Source: Gilliamella sp. App4-10 (GTDB lineage Bacteria; Pseudomonadota; Gammaproteobacteria; Enterobacterales; Orbaceae). From it: a stretch of 64,000 nucleotides of DNA. Below are positions 31,897 to 41,695 of this stretch, in pieces; positions within the stretch are counted from its first letter, which is position 1, and every line of letters starts with the position of its first letter. The notes beneath the pieces were generated by a model, which saw only the letters and a list, made by a program, of their open reading frames with translations, was not told the DNA's origin and did not search any database. The stretch is taken from NCBI RefSeq assembly GCF_001690495.1, contig NZ_LZGS01000035.1:1-64000 (forward strand), given 5' to 3'. The position numbers and the translations under genes were made by a program.

Positions 31897-32739
31897 ATGA
31901 AATCACTGACGCAAATACAGATCTTTATGAAATTATTATGGAATCGTATTAACAACGATCGACTTACAACCTCTTCTGCTGGGCTTGCTTATACCACCAT
32001 ACTTGCACTAGTACCACTTATTACCGTTATTTTTTCTTTATTGTCTGCTTTTCCAATGTTTGATGAAGTTAGCCATTCATTAAAAAAATTGATTTATAAT
32101 AACCTTGTTCCTACTGCTAGTGATACCATCCAAAATTATCTAGAACAATTTATCTCCAATACAAGAAAAATGACCTTTGTCGGGATAATAGGTTTAATTG
32201 TTACTTCCTTATTGTTGATCAACTCAATTAATACAGCACTTAATCATATTTGGAAAACCGAACGTAAACGTTCATTCATGTACAACCTAACCATGTATTG
32301 GACAATATTAACCTTGGGCCCTATTTTAGTTGGATCTAGTGTAGCAGTTAGTTCTTATATCTTTTCGCTAAAATGGCTATCAACAGTAACAACAGGCAAC
32401 ATATTACTTAATTTCCTACCATTTGTTATTTCTGTGATTGGTTTTTGGTTACTTTATAGCATTATTCCGACCGAATCTGTTCCTTTTAAAGAATCGATAC
32501 TTGGTGCGCTTGTCGCTGCAGTGTTATTTGAATTCGGTAAACGTGCATTTGCACTGTATGTTACTTCGTTTCCAACTTATCAACTCATTTATGGAGTAGT
32601 ATCATCGATCCCCATTATGTTAGTTTGGATCTATTTTTCTTGGTGTATTGTTTTGTTCGGTGCTGAATTTGCCGCAACATTGACTGACTATAACCGACAA
32701 AAAAAACACGTTGTTAACAATCCCCCTTTACCAGAGTAA
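31897..32739 (+). CDS. yihY: YihY/BrkB family inner-membrane protein
   Basis: Integral membrane protein of the YihY family (also called BrkB or UPF0761), once mis-named RNase BN. The 280-aa product has about six membrane segments. Typical family stretches are SSAGLAYTTILALVPLITV near the N-terminus, NHIWKTERKRS in the middle and VWIYFSWCIVLFGAEFAA near the end. Function is unsettled. It lies 8 bp before dtd, the same pair as E. coli yihY-dtd. Confidence 0.93.
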   Translation: MKSLTQIQIFMKLLWNRINNDRLTTSSAGLAYTTILALVPLITVIFSLLSAFPMFDEVSHSLKKLIYNNLVPTASDTIQNYLEQFISNTRKMTFVGIIGLIVTSLLLINSINTALNHIWKTERKRSFMYNLTMYWTILTLGPILVGSSVAVSSYIFSLKWLSTVTTGNILLNFLPFVISVIGFWLLYSIIPTESVPFKESILGALVAAVLFEFGKRAFALYVTSFPTYQLIYGVVSSIPIMLVWIYFSWCIVLFGAEFAATLTDYNRQKKHVVNNPPLPE

Positions 32740-32746
32740 TTAATTT

Positions 32747-33181
32747 ATGATCGCCTTAATCCAACGAGTAAAACAAGCTAGTGTTACAGTAGACAATAAC
32801 ATTATTGGACAGATTAATCAAGGACTGCTGATTTTACTTGGTATTGAGCAAGACGATAATGAGCAGAAAGCAATCCGTTTATGTGAAAAGGTATTAGGCT
32901 ATCGCATTTTTAGTGATAATGAAGGGAAAATGAATCTAAATGTTAACCACGTTAACGGCGAAGTATTAGTTGTTTCTCAATTCACCCTAGCAGCAGACAC
33001 TAAAAAAGGAATGCGACCAAGCTTTACTAAAGGCGCTAACCCTGATGAAGCAAATAGGCTTTATCAGTTTTTTGTCGAACAATGCCAACAAAAAATAACA
33101 ACTCAAACAGGTCAATTTGCGGCCGACATGCAAGTATCTTTGATTAATGATGGGCCTGTGACATTTTGGTTACAAGTTTGA
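32747..33181 (+). CDS. dtd: D-aminoacyl-tRNA deacylase
   Basis: Removes D-amino acids wrongly attached to tRNA. The 144-aa product (E. coli 145) has the two active-site motifs [17 protein letters not shown] and the C-terminal GPVTFWLQ (the Gly-Pro motif). It follows yihY by 8 bp. Confidence 0.97.
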   Translation: MIALIQRVKQASVTVDNNIIGQINQGLLILLGIEQDDNEQKAIRLCEKVLGYRIFSDNEGKMNLNVNHVNGEVLVVSQFTLAADTKKGMRPSFTKGANPDEANRLYQFFVEQCQQKITTQTGQFAADMQVSLINDGPVTFWLQV

Positions 33182-33333
33182 TAATATAACCAAACCACAT
33201 TCAGATAATACTTCGTAAACTTTACCAATTGTTATTTAAATTAGGCACTAAATTAAGCAAAAATAGTTTCTTTGCTCATTTTTTGTTTATGCCATAGACG
33301 TGAGCTATATATTCATTTAAAGACTCGCTTTTC

Positions 33334-33367
33334 TAGGCTATTGTTAGCTAAATCTAGCAATAGCCTA
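33334..33367. repeat. 14-bp hairpin between dtd and metA
   Basis: TAGGCTATTGTTAG pairs with CTAGCAATAGCCTA (one G-U) around a 6-nt loop. It lies between two converging genes, but neither strand has a clear T run after it. It may still act as an mRNA 3' end. Confidence 0.6.
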
Positions 33368-33434
33368 ACAAGATCCAATTACAGCATATAACCGACCACA
33401 ATATATAAAGCCAAATACAATTTAGCTGAATTTA

Positions 33435-34367
33435 TTAGTCATCAATCGTTAAATCTCGAGTAGTTAAATCAAATGGAGTTAACTGGTAAACGTAATAGTT
33501 AAGCCAATTACTAAATAATAGATAAGCATGGCTGCGCCACGTTGCTTTTGGCTCAACATCGGGATTATTATCAGGAAAGTAATTATAAGGAATATTTGGA
33601 CTAATACCTGCCTTTAAGTCACGAAAATATTCATTAGCTAATGTAAATGAATCATATTCGGGATGTCCTGTTACAAAAGCCATACGTTTATCAGGGGTTG
33701 CCATTAAGTAAGGTCCTGTAATATCAGACGTTGCTAAAATGGATAGATCTGTGTAATTTATAATTTTATCAATTGGAAAATCAGCATAACGCGAATGAGG
33801 CGCTAAAAAGGTATCATCAAAGCCACGCGTTAAAATTGCATTAGGTTGAACAATTTGGTGCTGAAAAACACCCGATAACTTATGTGCTCGAGTGAATTTA
33901 GGTAAATCATATAAGACATTTAATGCAGCTTGAACCGCCCAACAAACAAACATTGTTGAGGTGACATGATCTTTTGCCCAAGCAATAATTTCGGATAATT
34001 TAGGCCAATACACAACATCCGAAAAAGCCACTTTCCCTAGTGGAGCGCCAGTTATAATTAGCCCATCAAAATTCTGTTCACGAATATCATCAAAATCACA
34101 ATAAAAACTGTTTAAATGTTCGACAGGTGTATTTTTTGACTCTCGTTGATCAATACGCAATAATTGAATATCAACTTGTAAAGACGAATTAGAAAGTAAA
34201 CGTAAAAATTGATTTTCAGTCTCGATTTTTTTAGGCATGAGGTTTAAAAAAAGGAGCTTAAGTGGACGAATTTCTTGAGTATTAGCTCGTGATGAGGTCA
34301 TAACAAATACATTCTCATTACGTAACACATCAACAGCGGGTAATGAGTCAGGAATACAAATAGGCAT
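33435..34367 (-). CDS. metA: homoserine O-succinyltransferase
   Basis: First committed step of methionine synthesis: acylates homoserine from succinyl-CoA (some MetA use acetyl-CoA). The 310-aa product (E. coli 309) has [19 protein letters not shown], the nucleophile Cys in [10 protein letters not shown] and the His in VTGHPEYD. A clear promoter overlaps tandem MetJ boxes upstream, so it is probably repressed by MetJ-SAM. Acyl donor choice cannot be told by eye. Confidence 0.96.
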   Translation of the reverse strand: MPICIPDSLPAVDVLRNENVFVMTSSRANTQEIRPLKLLFLNLMPKKIETENQFLRLLSNSSLQVDIQLLRIDQRESKNTPVEHLNSFYCDFDDIREQNFDGLIITGAPLGKVAFSDVVYWPKLSEIIAWAKDHVTSTMFVCWAVQAALNVLYDLPKFTRAHKLSGVFQHQIVQPNAILTRGFDDTFLAPHSRYADFPIDKIINYTDLSILATSDITGPYLMATPDKRMAFVTGHPEYDSFTLANEYFRDLKAGISPNIPYNYFPDNNPDVEPKATWRSHAYLLFSNWLNYYVYQLTPFDLTTRDLTIDD

Positions 34368-34412
34368 AACAAAAGCTCCTATAATGGTAAGTTATTTTTA
34401 AACATCAGAAAT

Positions 34413-34436
34413 AGACGTCTAGAAATCTATACAGCT
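34413..34436 (-). promoter_or_regulatory. tandem MetJ boxes before metA
   Basis: Three contiguous 8-bp repeats, AGACGTCT, AGAAATCT and ATACAGCT, match the met box AGACGTCT at 8, 6 and 5 positions. They cover the expected transcription start just downstream of the metA -10, a good position for repression. Confidence 0.85.
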
Positions 34437-34437
34437 A

Positions 34438-34466
34438 AATATAGAGCCTTTTATGTTATTTGTCGA
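34438..34466 (-). promoter_or_regulatory. metA promoter
   Basis: Minus-strand -35 TCGACA (34466-34461) and -10 TATATT (34443-34438) are separated by 17 bp. The MetJ boxes follow at once, and the leader to the metA ATG would be about 65 nt. Confidence 0.7.
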
Positions 34467-34580
34467 GATTTTTTATATAACAAATTCATTAGAACAATTA
34501 GATTAAAAGTAGGTAAATAATCCAAATAAAATGATCATTACCTCACGCGCTAAAATGCAAATGATAGATAGTTTTATTAA

Positions 34581-35393
34581 CTAAAAAGCACGCGTATCGG
34601 TACGCCATGTATCAGCAGTAAGTGCTTCACCAAAGTAACTATTTATCAATTTTTGGGTAATATCACTTAGCGGCGAAGCCAATACTTCAGCAGTATTACC
34701 AGACTCAACAAGATCGCCATTGTGCATAACCAAAATTTCATCGCTGATATGTTTCATCATCCCAATATCTTGAGTGACATATACATAAGAAATATTTTGT
34801 TCAGCTTGTAATGTCAACATTAAATTGACAATTTGTGAACGCATCGAAATATCTAATGCCGCTAAGGCTTCGTCTAAAATTATTACTTTGGGTTTTAAAA
34901 TCAATGCTCGAGCTAATGCCACACGTTGCTTTTGCCCCGCCGCCATCACAGAAGGGTAATAAGAGGCATGTTCAGGTAACAATCCAACTTGTTTTAATAC
35001 ACCGCTAATTAACTTTTCACGTTCATGAGCACCATAATTAGCATTACGCTTTAAGGGGATCTCAAGCAATTGACCAATACGTAATCTCGGATCAAATGAA
35101 CTTTCTACGTGCTGAAATATCATCCGAATCAGTTGACAACGGTGACTATAATCACCGTATTGAACTTTATTACCATCAATCCAAATATCGCCATTATCAG
35201 GTTTTATCATACCAACTAACATTTTTGCCAGCGTTGACTTTCCTGAGCCATTTTGCCCAATAATTGCAAGAGTTTTACCTTCATTAAGAGAAAATGATAA
35301 TGGCTTGACTGCATCAATGCGTATATGTCCTAAAAGACCTTTAGGAATTTTAAATTGCTTAGATAAGTTACGTACTTTTAATATTGGATTCAT
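34581..35393 (-). CDS. sapF: ABC transporter ATP-binding protein SapF
   Basis: ATPase of the Sap transporter, linked in enterics and Haemophilus to antimicrobial-peptide resistance and, in E. coli, to putrescine export. The 270-aa product has Walker A GQNGSGKST, an AAGQKQRVALARAL signature region (usual SGGQ replaced by AAGQ, as in E. coli SapF-like proteins) and Walker B KVIILDEALAALD. It is last in sapBCDF, 23 bp after sapD. Confidence 0.93.
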   Translation of the reverse strand: MNPILKVRNLSKQFKIPKGLLGHIRIDAVKPLSFSLNEGKTLAIIGQNGSGKSTLAKMLVGMIKPDNGDIWIDGNKVQYGDYSHRCQLIRMIFQHVESSFDPRLRIGQLLEIPLKRNANYGAHEREKLISGVLKQVGLLPEHASYYPSVMAAGQKQRVALARALILKPKVIILDEALAALDISMRSQIVNLMLTLQAEQNISYVYVTQDIGMMKHISDEILVMHNGDLVESGNTAEVLASPLSDITQKLINSYFGEALTADTWRTDTRAF

Positions 35394-35416
35394 CGTGTAT
35401 TCCTATTCATTTACGG

Positions 35417-36409
35417 TTACTCATCAGTATTTAACGGAAAATGACAGGCTACAAAATGATCTTTTATCGTTATCAATTCTGGAGCCAAAATACACTTCTT
35501 TTGGGCATAAGGGCATCGTGGTCCTAATCGACAGCCTATGGGTAAATGCTCCAATGATGGAATCACTCCGGGTAACGTATTTAACGGGCTTTTATGTGGC
35601 ATGGCTTTACCAAAATCAGGGATAGCATAAATCAGCGCCTGAGTATAAGGATGATAAGGTGATTTAATTAAATCTTCACTATTAGCAACTTCAACGGTTT
35701 GTCCGCAATATAGGACATTGATACGATCAGTCCATCTGGTTACCATTTGTAAATCATGGCTGATAAGCAAGATAGTAGTCCCCATATTTTGATTCATACT
35801 AGCGAGCAACCTAAAAATTTGTGCTTCGGTAGTGGCTTCCATTGCATTTGTTGGTTCATCAGCAATAAGTAGCTTTGGCTGATTAGCCAACGCAATGGCT
35901 ATCATGACTTTCTGACATTCGCCTTCGGTTAATTCAAACGGATAGGACTTTAATATCTCTTTGTGATTCTTAATTCCTACCCGATGCAATAACTCAATCG
36001 CTCGATGCTTACGCCAAAATAATCGCTGCCACCAATGCCCTTTAAATGTTCTTCTTGGAATTGCAGTGATTAACTGTTGCCCAACTTTCATAGAGGGATC
36101 TAAACAAGATTGTGGTTCTTGAAATATCATAGAGATATTAGCACTAATCACTTTTCGACGTTGTCTAGGTGAGAGTTTAAGTAAATCAATATCATTAAAA
36201 TAAATACGATCGGCTGAAATCTTCCAGTTATGATTAGTTACCCCTAAGATAGCTTTAGCGATAAGGCTTTTTCCTGAGCCTGATTCACCAACCAAGCCTC
36301 GAATTTCACCTTCTGACAACTTCAAATTAACCCGATCAATTGCGCGCAAAAGACCCTCTGGCGTAATAAACTCAATGGTTAAATTTCGAATATCTAATAA
36401 TGCCATCAT
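35417..36409 (-). CDS. sapD: ABC transporter ATP-binding protein SapD
   Basis: Second ATPase of the Sap transporter; in E. coli it also supports Trk potassium uptake. The 330-aa product has Walker A GESGSGKS, the signature [15 protein letters not shown], Walker [13 protein letters not shown] and the C-terminal oligopeptide-transporter tail ([15 protein letters not shown]). Similarity to E. coli SapD is high throughout. Its ATG shares one base with the sapC stop (TAATG). A second in-frame ATG follows directly. Confidence 0.95.
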   Translation of the reverse strand: MMALLDIRNLTIEFITPEGLLRAIDRVNLKLSEGEIRGLVGESGSGKSLIAKAILGVTNHNWKISADRIYFNDIDLLKLSPRQRRKVISANISMIFQEPQSCLDPSMKVGQQLITAIPRRTFKGHWWQRLFWRKHRAIELLHRVGIKNHKEILKSYPFELTEGECQKVMIAIALANQPKLLIADEPTNAMEATTEAQIFRLLASMNQNMGTTILLISHDLQMVTRWTDRINVLYCGQTVEVANSEDLIKSPYHPYTQALIYAIPDFGKAMPHKSPLNTLPGVIPSLEHLPIGCRLGPRCPYAQKKCILAPELITIKDHFVACHFPLNTDE

Positions 36410-37269
36410 TAAGTTCCTGCTCTTCGGCCATATAATCCAAAGTTGAATAAATATACCAAAATAATTGTAGCTGAAACCGCAATTCCTGGAGATAAAAAGG
36501 CCAAATAATTAATAGCAATGATATCTTTCATTTGAAACATCATCATTCCCAAATCCGGACGGGAAACATCATTAGCAAAGCCTAAAAAAGTTATTGTGGT
36601 AACTGACAAAATAACCGATCCAAACAATGAAACAATTTCGGTCAGATAAAGAGGTAAAATGTTAGGTAGAATATAATGATTTAAAATTGAAAACGAAGAT
36701 AGTCCATCAAGTCTATAGGCCGTAATATAAGTTTTATTCCATTCGTTGATAACACGTTGATGGATATTGTAAATAAAGCGTGGGGAATAAGATAATCCAA
36801 TCACCAATAACATATTAGTAATATTATCTTTTAATAATAAGCTAATCACAATCACACCAAGTAACGGCGGTACAACCATACAGAATTTAAAAATAAACAA
36901 TACAAAAGGGCGTATAAATGATATAAAAAACATTAAGTAATTAATTACTCCGCCAATGGCAACCACATAAAATACTGCTTTTAACGTCATTGTCATAGTT
37001 GAACGATAACCAATTAACAAATAATTAAAAATATCTTGCCCTTTCGCGTTGGTACCGAGTATATGATTGATATCACCGCTAGACCACCAAGCAGGTGGCA
37101 ATAAAGCTGGGTAACTAGGGTTTAAATGGGCATGAAAAAACCATTGAGTTGATAATGCTATAAATGTAATCGCCAATATGCCATAAAAGCCAACAATTAA
37201 GTAAAAATTACTGTGCAACCGACTAAAGCTTAACTTTATACCTTTTATTAACCTAGCTAGCCTAGACAT
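36409..37269 (-). CDS. sapC: ABC transporter permease SapC
   Basis: Inner-membrane permease of the DppC/OppC type. After an N-terminal cytoplasmic stretch and a first helix there is [17 protein letters not shown] (the family GTDxxGRD-like motif) and further helices, with an EAA-like loop around [14 protein letters not shown] place the start at the ATG at 37269 ([10 protein letters not shown], 286 aa), overlapping sapB by 8 bp. A longer open frame adds 16 hydrophobic residues inside sapB and is less likely. Divergence from E. coli SapC is greater than for SapD. Confidence 0.88.
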   Translation of the reverse strand: MSRLARLIKGIKLSFSRLHSNFYLIVGFYGILAITFIALSTQWFFHAHLNPSYPALLPPAWWSSGDINHILGTNAKGQDIFNYLLIGYRSTMTMTLKAVFYVVAIGGVINYLMFFISFIRPFVLFIFKFCMVVPPLLGVIVISLLLKDNITNMLLVIGLSYSPRFIYNIHQRVINEWNKTYITAYRLDGLSSFSILNHYILPNILPLYLTEIVSLFGSVILSVTTITFLGFANDVSRPDLGMMMFQMKDIIAINYLAFLSPGIAVSATIILVYLFNFGLYGRRAGT

Positions 37270-38191
37270 AATGTTCCTTATGACGCAAAGGATAAATAAC
37301 AACAGCCGAAATTTCACCTAATAGTGCTAATAAACTGATAACAGTGCCACAAGCTAGAATGGCAATAGAAATAATAAAATAATTATGATGGTGATAAGCA
37401 CTCATCACCCACTGCCCTAGTCCTTCTCGATTATATAAAATTTCTATCACCATGGTAGAAAACAACAATGTAGTTGTATTATATGTTAACTGTGGAATGG
37501 TTGCAGGAATAGAATTAGGTAATAAATGCCGACGTAAAATTTTAAAAAGCGATCTTTCTCGAATAATTGCCATTTTTATAAAGTTTTGACGTGAGATACT
37601 TTTTACTGATTGGCTTACTAATTGGATAGTCATAATACTTGGCTGAATTGCCAAAATAAGCATAGGTAAAAGCAAATAGCGAAATTGCTCTAGTAATAGG
37701 CGCATCTTATCATCACTTGAAGAAAACAAAATGTCCAATAATGAAGTACCTGTTTCGGTTGGAGATAAGTGAAAATTCAATGATACTGTCCATGAAGGAG
37801 ATATCAGGAACATAATAATAACAACAAGTAAGACTAATGGGCATGAATAAAGTAATAAACATCCTAGGCGAATTGTGTTATTTAACCAATGAATATTACT
37901 CAGACCAAGAAAGATCCCTAAAGGTAATCCAATAAGCAACGTAACAAGTAAAGCTAAGATACAAAGTTCAAAAGTAGTAGAAATTGTATGAAAAAAATGT
38001 ACTTTTTCTCCAGATATTAGCGTAAATTGACCTTGTAGTAATTGCTGAAAAAAAGCTCTATATGCATCAATAAAACTAGGTTCACCTAACATTGAATAAG
38101 GCGAAAAATACACAAGACAAAAGCTTATCTGAGCTAGAACGCAGATAATAAATAAAAACGTTACTATTTTCTTAAAAATATAGATAATCAT
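37262..38191 (-). CDS. sapB: ABC transporter permease SapB
   Basis: Permease partner of SapC, DppB/OppB type, 309 aa (E. coli 321). It has an N-terminal helix (IFKKIVTFLFIICVLAQIS region), a periplasmic loop, then about five helices with LIGLPLGIFLG and an EAA-like loop (RERSLFKILRRHLLPNSIP). It is first in the local operon; the usual sapA (periplasmic binding protein) is missing, and rne lies immediately upstream. Confidence 0.88.
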   Translation of the reverse strand: MIIYIFKKIVTFLFIICVLAQISFCLVYFSPYSMLGEPSFIDAYRAFFQQLLQGQFTLISGEKVHFFHTISTTFELCILALLVTLLIGLPLGIFLGLSNIHWLNNTIRLGCLLLYSCPLVLLVVIIMFLISPSWTVSLNFHLSPTETGTSLLDILFSSSDDKMRLLLEQFRYLLLPMLILAIQPSIMTIQLVSQSVKSISRQNFIKMAIIRERSLFKILRRHLLPNSIPATIPQLTYNTTTLLFSTMVIEILYNREGLGQWVMSAYHHHNYFIISIAILACGTVISLLALLGEISAVVIYPLRHKEHYV

Positions 38192-38221
38192 TGTTTATCT
38201 TTATCGAAGTTAAGAAGTATT

Positions 38222-38248
38222 AAAACAACGGTGACATATATCACCGTT
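38222..38248 (-). terminator. terminator after rne
   Basis: Minus-strand AACGGTGA / TCACCGTT make an 8-bp stem with a 6-nt loop, followed by GTTTT, 20 bp after the rne stop and before sapB. Confidence 0.65.
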
Positions 38249-38267
38249 ATTTTAATATATTATAAGA

Positions 38268-40955
38268 TTAATCGATTATCACCGGTTTACTTACTGCGGC
38301 ATAAGCATGATCTTGTGCACTTAAACCGCCAGCATTTCCTTTACCTTCAAAACGATAATCTGACTCTTCACGTGATTTTATTCCAATAGCAGAAGTCACA
38401 TATTCAGGAGCAGGTGCTTTAGTCATTGCTGAAGAAGAGTAGCCTGTTGATTGTAAATCATTAGTTAGCAAACCAACATCATTACTATTTTGCTCATCAA
38501 CTTGAAAATCTTCTTGTGCATTTATGAATAAAGAACTTTTGGATACTTCATCCATGCTAGCTGTATCAACACTATTGACATCCTCTTCATTTTTAACAAT
38601 GACAGGCAGTAAAAGCGAAGGGATAACCGGTACCTTAATACTTGATTCATCATTATTTATTCGACTGTAATCAACAATAACACGACCTAAAGCTAATTCT
38701 AATGATGCTGCAGCAAACGGCAACGGCATTGGTGACTGTTTTAGTTCTACATTACGAGCACGGCGTTTATTACGTTGACCATTCATTCGTAAATGTCTTG
38801 AAGTACGACGCTGACGTTTTGGTTGAAATTCCGTTGCAATATTGTTTTCAGTTGGTTCAGGTACAATAATGGGTAATAATAAAGAAGGAATAATAACTCT
38901 TTCTTGTTCAGTTTCCACCATACTATCACTATTTTTTATGCGAATACTTCTAGTTAATACCCGTTGTTGACGTCTTGGTTTAGCTTCACGCTGTTTTGGT
39001 TGTACAGTTTCAACAACTTTATCTGTCTTAAGATTATTTGCAGAGTTTGTCAAATTAGTACTTGCATTAGTATTTTGTTTAGTTCTACGGCTATTATTTC
39101 GACTTGATTCTTTCACCTCTTCAGTAGTACCTGTCGCAACAATATTAGTATTACTAGCCACACTATTGTTTCGGTTATTACGTTGACGTCGATTGTTTGC
39201 TCGTTGATTATCTCGTCTTTTGGCTATTTTTGTTTTAACCTCTGGCTCGGGTTCTGCTGTTTCTGTAACAAACAGTTTACGTAACTTACCAAATAATCCA
39301 CTAAACAACCCACCTGATTTTTTAGTTTTTGACTCTATCTGTTCTTTTGATGCTGCACAAGCCTCAACTTTAGGGCCTGATAATACCGCTTGTTCCACAA
39401 CAACTTCAACAGCTAGTTGGTCATCTTCCTCCTCTTCAAGCTCACGAATCAGTTTTGGGAGATGATAACTCAGTACGTCTGTTTCTTCTCCTCTACGCTT
39501 ACGAATTACTTTATATAGAGGTGTTTCCATCTCTTCATCGCCAGCAATCACAATTTTGACATCAGGATGCATACTTTCAATATTGGTGATAGCGCGACGT
39601 TTTTCATTGAGTAAATAGCTCGCTATTGGTACTGGAACAATGACATCGATTTGTACAGTATTATCTTTCATTGCCTCTTCTTGAATTAAACGAAGAATAG
39701 ATAAAGACAATGAATTATTGTCACGAACAGTACCTGTTCCTTGACAACGAGGGCATATATGATGAGTTGCTTCGCGTAATGAAGGGCTTAATCGTTGACG
39801 AGACATTTCGAGCAAACCAAAGCGTGAAATACGAGTCGTTTGAATACGCGCACGATCAGTTTTCATGGCTTCTTTAAGGCGATTTTCTACTTCACGCTGA
39901 TTACGAACTGGGGTCATATCAATAAAATCGATAACAATCAAACCACCTAAGTCTCGTAAGCGTAGTTGGCGAGCTATTTCTTCGGCTGCTTCAAGATTAG
40001 TATTAAATGCGGTTTCTTCAATATCACTACCGCGAATTGATTTAGCAGAGTTAATATCAATTGCTGTAAGCGCTTCTGTCGCATCAATCACAATTGAGCC
40101 ACCAGAAGGTAAGCGAACTTCACGCTGGAATGCCGACTCAATCTGACCTTCAATTTGGAAATGATTAAATAATGGTACATCACCCTCATAAAGCTTTAAG
40201 CGACTGACATACTCAACACGTCCTAAATCTGCTAACCGTTTTTTAGCAATTTCAAGCACTTTGGGATTATCAATTAAAATATCACCAACATCATCACGTA
40301 AATAATCACGAAATGCGCGAGTGATAATATCACTTTCTTTATGAATTAAACTAGGTGCAGGATGCTTTTTTGCTTCATTTTGAATGGCTGCCCAATAGGT
40401 AACTAATGCATCTAAATCTTGTTGTAACTCTTCTTGACTTTTACCCACCCCTGCAGTTCGGGCTATCACACCCATACCTTTAGGTTTTTCGATAGCATCA
40501 ATAATACGTTTAAGATCGGCTCGTTCTTCACCTTCTATGCGACGCGAAACTCCGCCAGCACGAGGATCATTAGGCATCAACACTAAATAGCTGCCAGCTA
40601 AACTAATATAGGTGGTTAAAGCCGCACCTTTTTTGCCCCGAATCTCTTTTTCAATTTGGATAAGAACTTCTTGACCTTCTTGTAGGTGTTTAATACTACG
40701 CCGTCCAGAAATATTAGATGGAAAATAACTTTCAGCAATCTCTTTTAAAGGTAAAAATCCATCGCGCTCGCCACCATAAGAAACAAATGCGGCTTCTAAA
40801 CTTGGATTGATTTTAGTGATTTTACCTTTATAAATATTGGCTTTCTTTTGTTCATGCCCAAGGCTTTCAATATCTAAATCATACAATCTTTGACCATCAA
40901 CAAGCGCAACGCGCAGCTCTTCTTGCTGGGTTGCGTTGATTAACATTCTTTTCAT
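38268..40955 (-). CDS. rne: ribonuclease E
   Basis: Essential endonuclease for mRNA decay and rRNA/tRNA maturation and the scaffold of the degradosome. The 895-aa product (E. coli 1061) has an N-terminal catalytic half: S1 domain, IDINSAKS and VIDFIDM (catalytic aspartates) and the zinc link CPRCQGTG. The C-terminal half keeps short motifs: membrane-targeting GLFSGLFGKLRKLF, Arg-rich RNA-binding stretches, a RHLRMNGQRNKRR segment with the following QSPMPL (enolase-binding area), and the PNPase-binding end (MTKAPAPEYV, FEGKGNAGG). A PSLLLPxIV motif occurs twice in the tail. A leader of about 354 nt suggests autoregulation. Confidence 0.97.
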   Translation of the reverse strand: MKRMLINATQQEELRVALVDGQRLYDLDIESLGHEQKKANIYKGKITKINPSLEAAFVSYGGERDGFLPLKEIAESYFPSNISGRRSIKHLQEGQEVLIQIEKEIRGKKGAALTTYISLAGSYLVLMPNDPRAGGVSRRIEGEERADLKRIIDAIEKPKGMGVIARTAGVGKSQEELQQDLDALVTYWAAIQNEAKKHPAPSLIHKESDIITRAFRDYLRDDVGDILIDNPKVLEIAKKRLADLGRVEYVSRLKLYEGDVPLFNHFQIEGQIESAFQREVRLPSGGSIVIDATEALTAIDINSAKSIRGSDIEETAFNTNLEAAEEIARQLRLRDLGGLIVIDFIDMTPVRNQREVENRLKEAMKTDRARIQTTRISRFGLLEMSRQRLSPSLREATHHICPRCQGTGTVRDNNSLSLSILRLIQEEAMKDNTVQIDVIVPVPIASYLLNEKRRAITNIESMHPDVKIVIAGDEEMETPLYKVIRKRRGEETDVLSYHLPKLIRELEEEEDDQLAVEVVVEQAVLSGPKVEACAASKEQIESKTKKSGGLFSGLFGKLRKLFVTETAEPEPEVKTKIAKRRDNQRANNRRQRNNRNNSVASNTNIVATGTTEEVKESSRNNSRRTKQNTNASTNLTNSANNLKTDKVVETVQPKQREAKPRRQQRVLTRSIRIKNSDSMVETEQERVIIPSLLLPIIVPEPTENNIATEFQPKRQRRTSRHLRMNGQRNKRRARNVELKQSPMPLPFAAASLELALGRVIVDYSRINNDESSIKVPVIPSLLLPVIVKNEEDVNSVDTASMDEVSKSSLFINAQEDFQVDEQNSNDVGLLTNDLQSTGYSSSAMTKAPAPEYVTSAIGIKSREESDYRFEGKGNAGGLSAQDHAYAAVSKPVIID

Positions 40956-41315
40956 TATTCTACACTCTTCATTAGTCTGAATTAACTGTAGGTAGAATCT
41001 TATTATTGATAAGTGGTTATTTTAACAATGATGAATAATGGTACTTAACTAAATATTTGTATACGGCATTCATTATTTTATTTGTGTTATTTTTGTTATT
41101 ATTTTATGTGAATCCGATACCGCTTACACAACATCAATATAACAAGCAAAATATTAAATTAAAAAGCACTAAATACTTTGCAAAAAACCTAATTTTATAA
41201 TTTATTGACACTATTAATATGGTTAATAAGCAAACCTCTGCGTCTTACCGGTTTTGGCAAACAAACTAAATCTTTATGCAATTGTTTAAAATAAACAGAT
41301 TATCTAATTATAATG
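40956..41315 (-). promoter_or_regulatory. long 5' leader of rne
   Basis: No gene is seen between the rne ATG and the predicted promoter. The resulting leader of about 354 nt closely matches the 361-nt E. coli rne leader, through which RNase E controls its own mRNA. I could not identify the E. coli hairpins by eye; the sequence is very AT-rich. Confidence 0.5.
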
Positions 41316-41344
41316 ATTCTACTTACGCGATTTTATTTTGACAA
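41316..41344 (-). promoter_or_regulatory. predicted rne promoter
   Basis: Minus-strand -35 TTGTCA (41344-41339) and -10 TAGAAT (41321-41316) are separated by 17 bp. This is the best match in the 740-bp gap. Confidence 0.6.
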
Positions 41345-41695
41345 ACTGTAATGTCTAACGCCATTGCTGCATTACAAGGATAAAATTATCCGTCTCTATT
41401 ATTAACGTTTCAGTCAAGGATAGCAAGTAAATTAAACTAGATATTTTACAAACAGTTAAGGATTCATTTTTCGTTATTTTTAACGAACGTTTACCGTATT
41501 ATAAATAACTTATTTGATTTGCTTAAAGTTTTATATTAAAACACCTAATCACCTATTACCTCTTTACAATCTTTTACTTTACAAATTACCTAATTAATAA
41601 AAAATGAAACGTTGAGGTAATTATGCATTGCAAAACTTAATCAGTATAATGACGATTAAATAACATAATAATTTGAATATGAGATACATTTGTCC
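41345..41695. other. intergenic region between rne and syd
   Basis: About 350 AT-rich bases between divergent genes. I see no open frame with a ribosome site and no repeat beyond short hairpins (for example CGTTATTTTTAACG near 41472). It should hold the syd promoter, possibly around TATAAT at 41645-41650. Confidence 0.5.
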
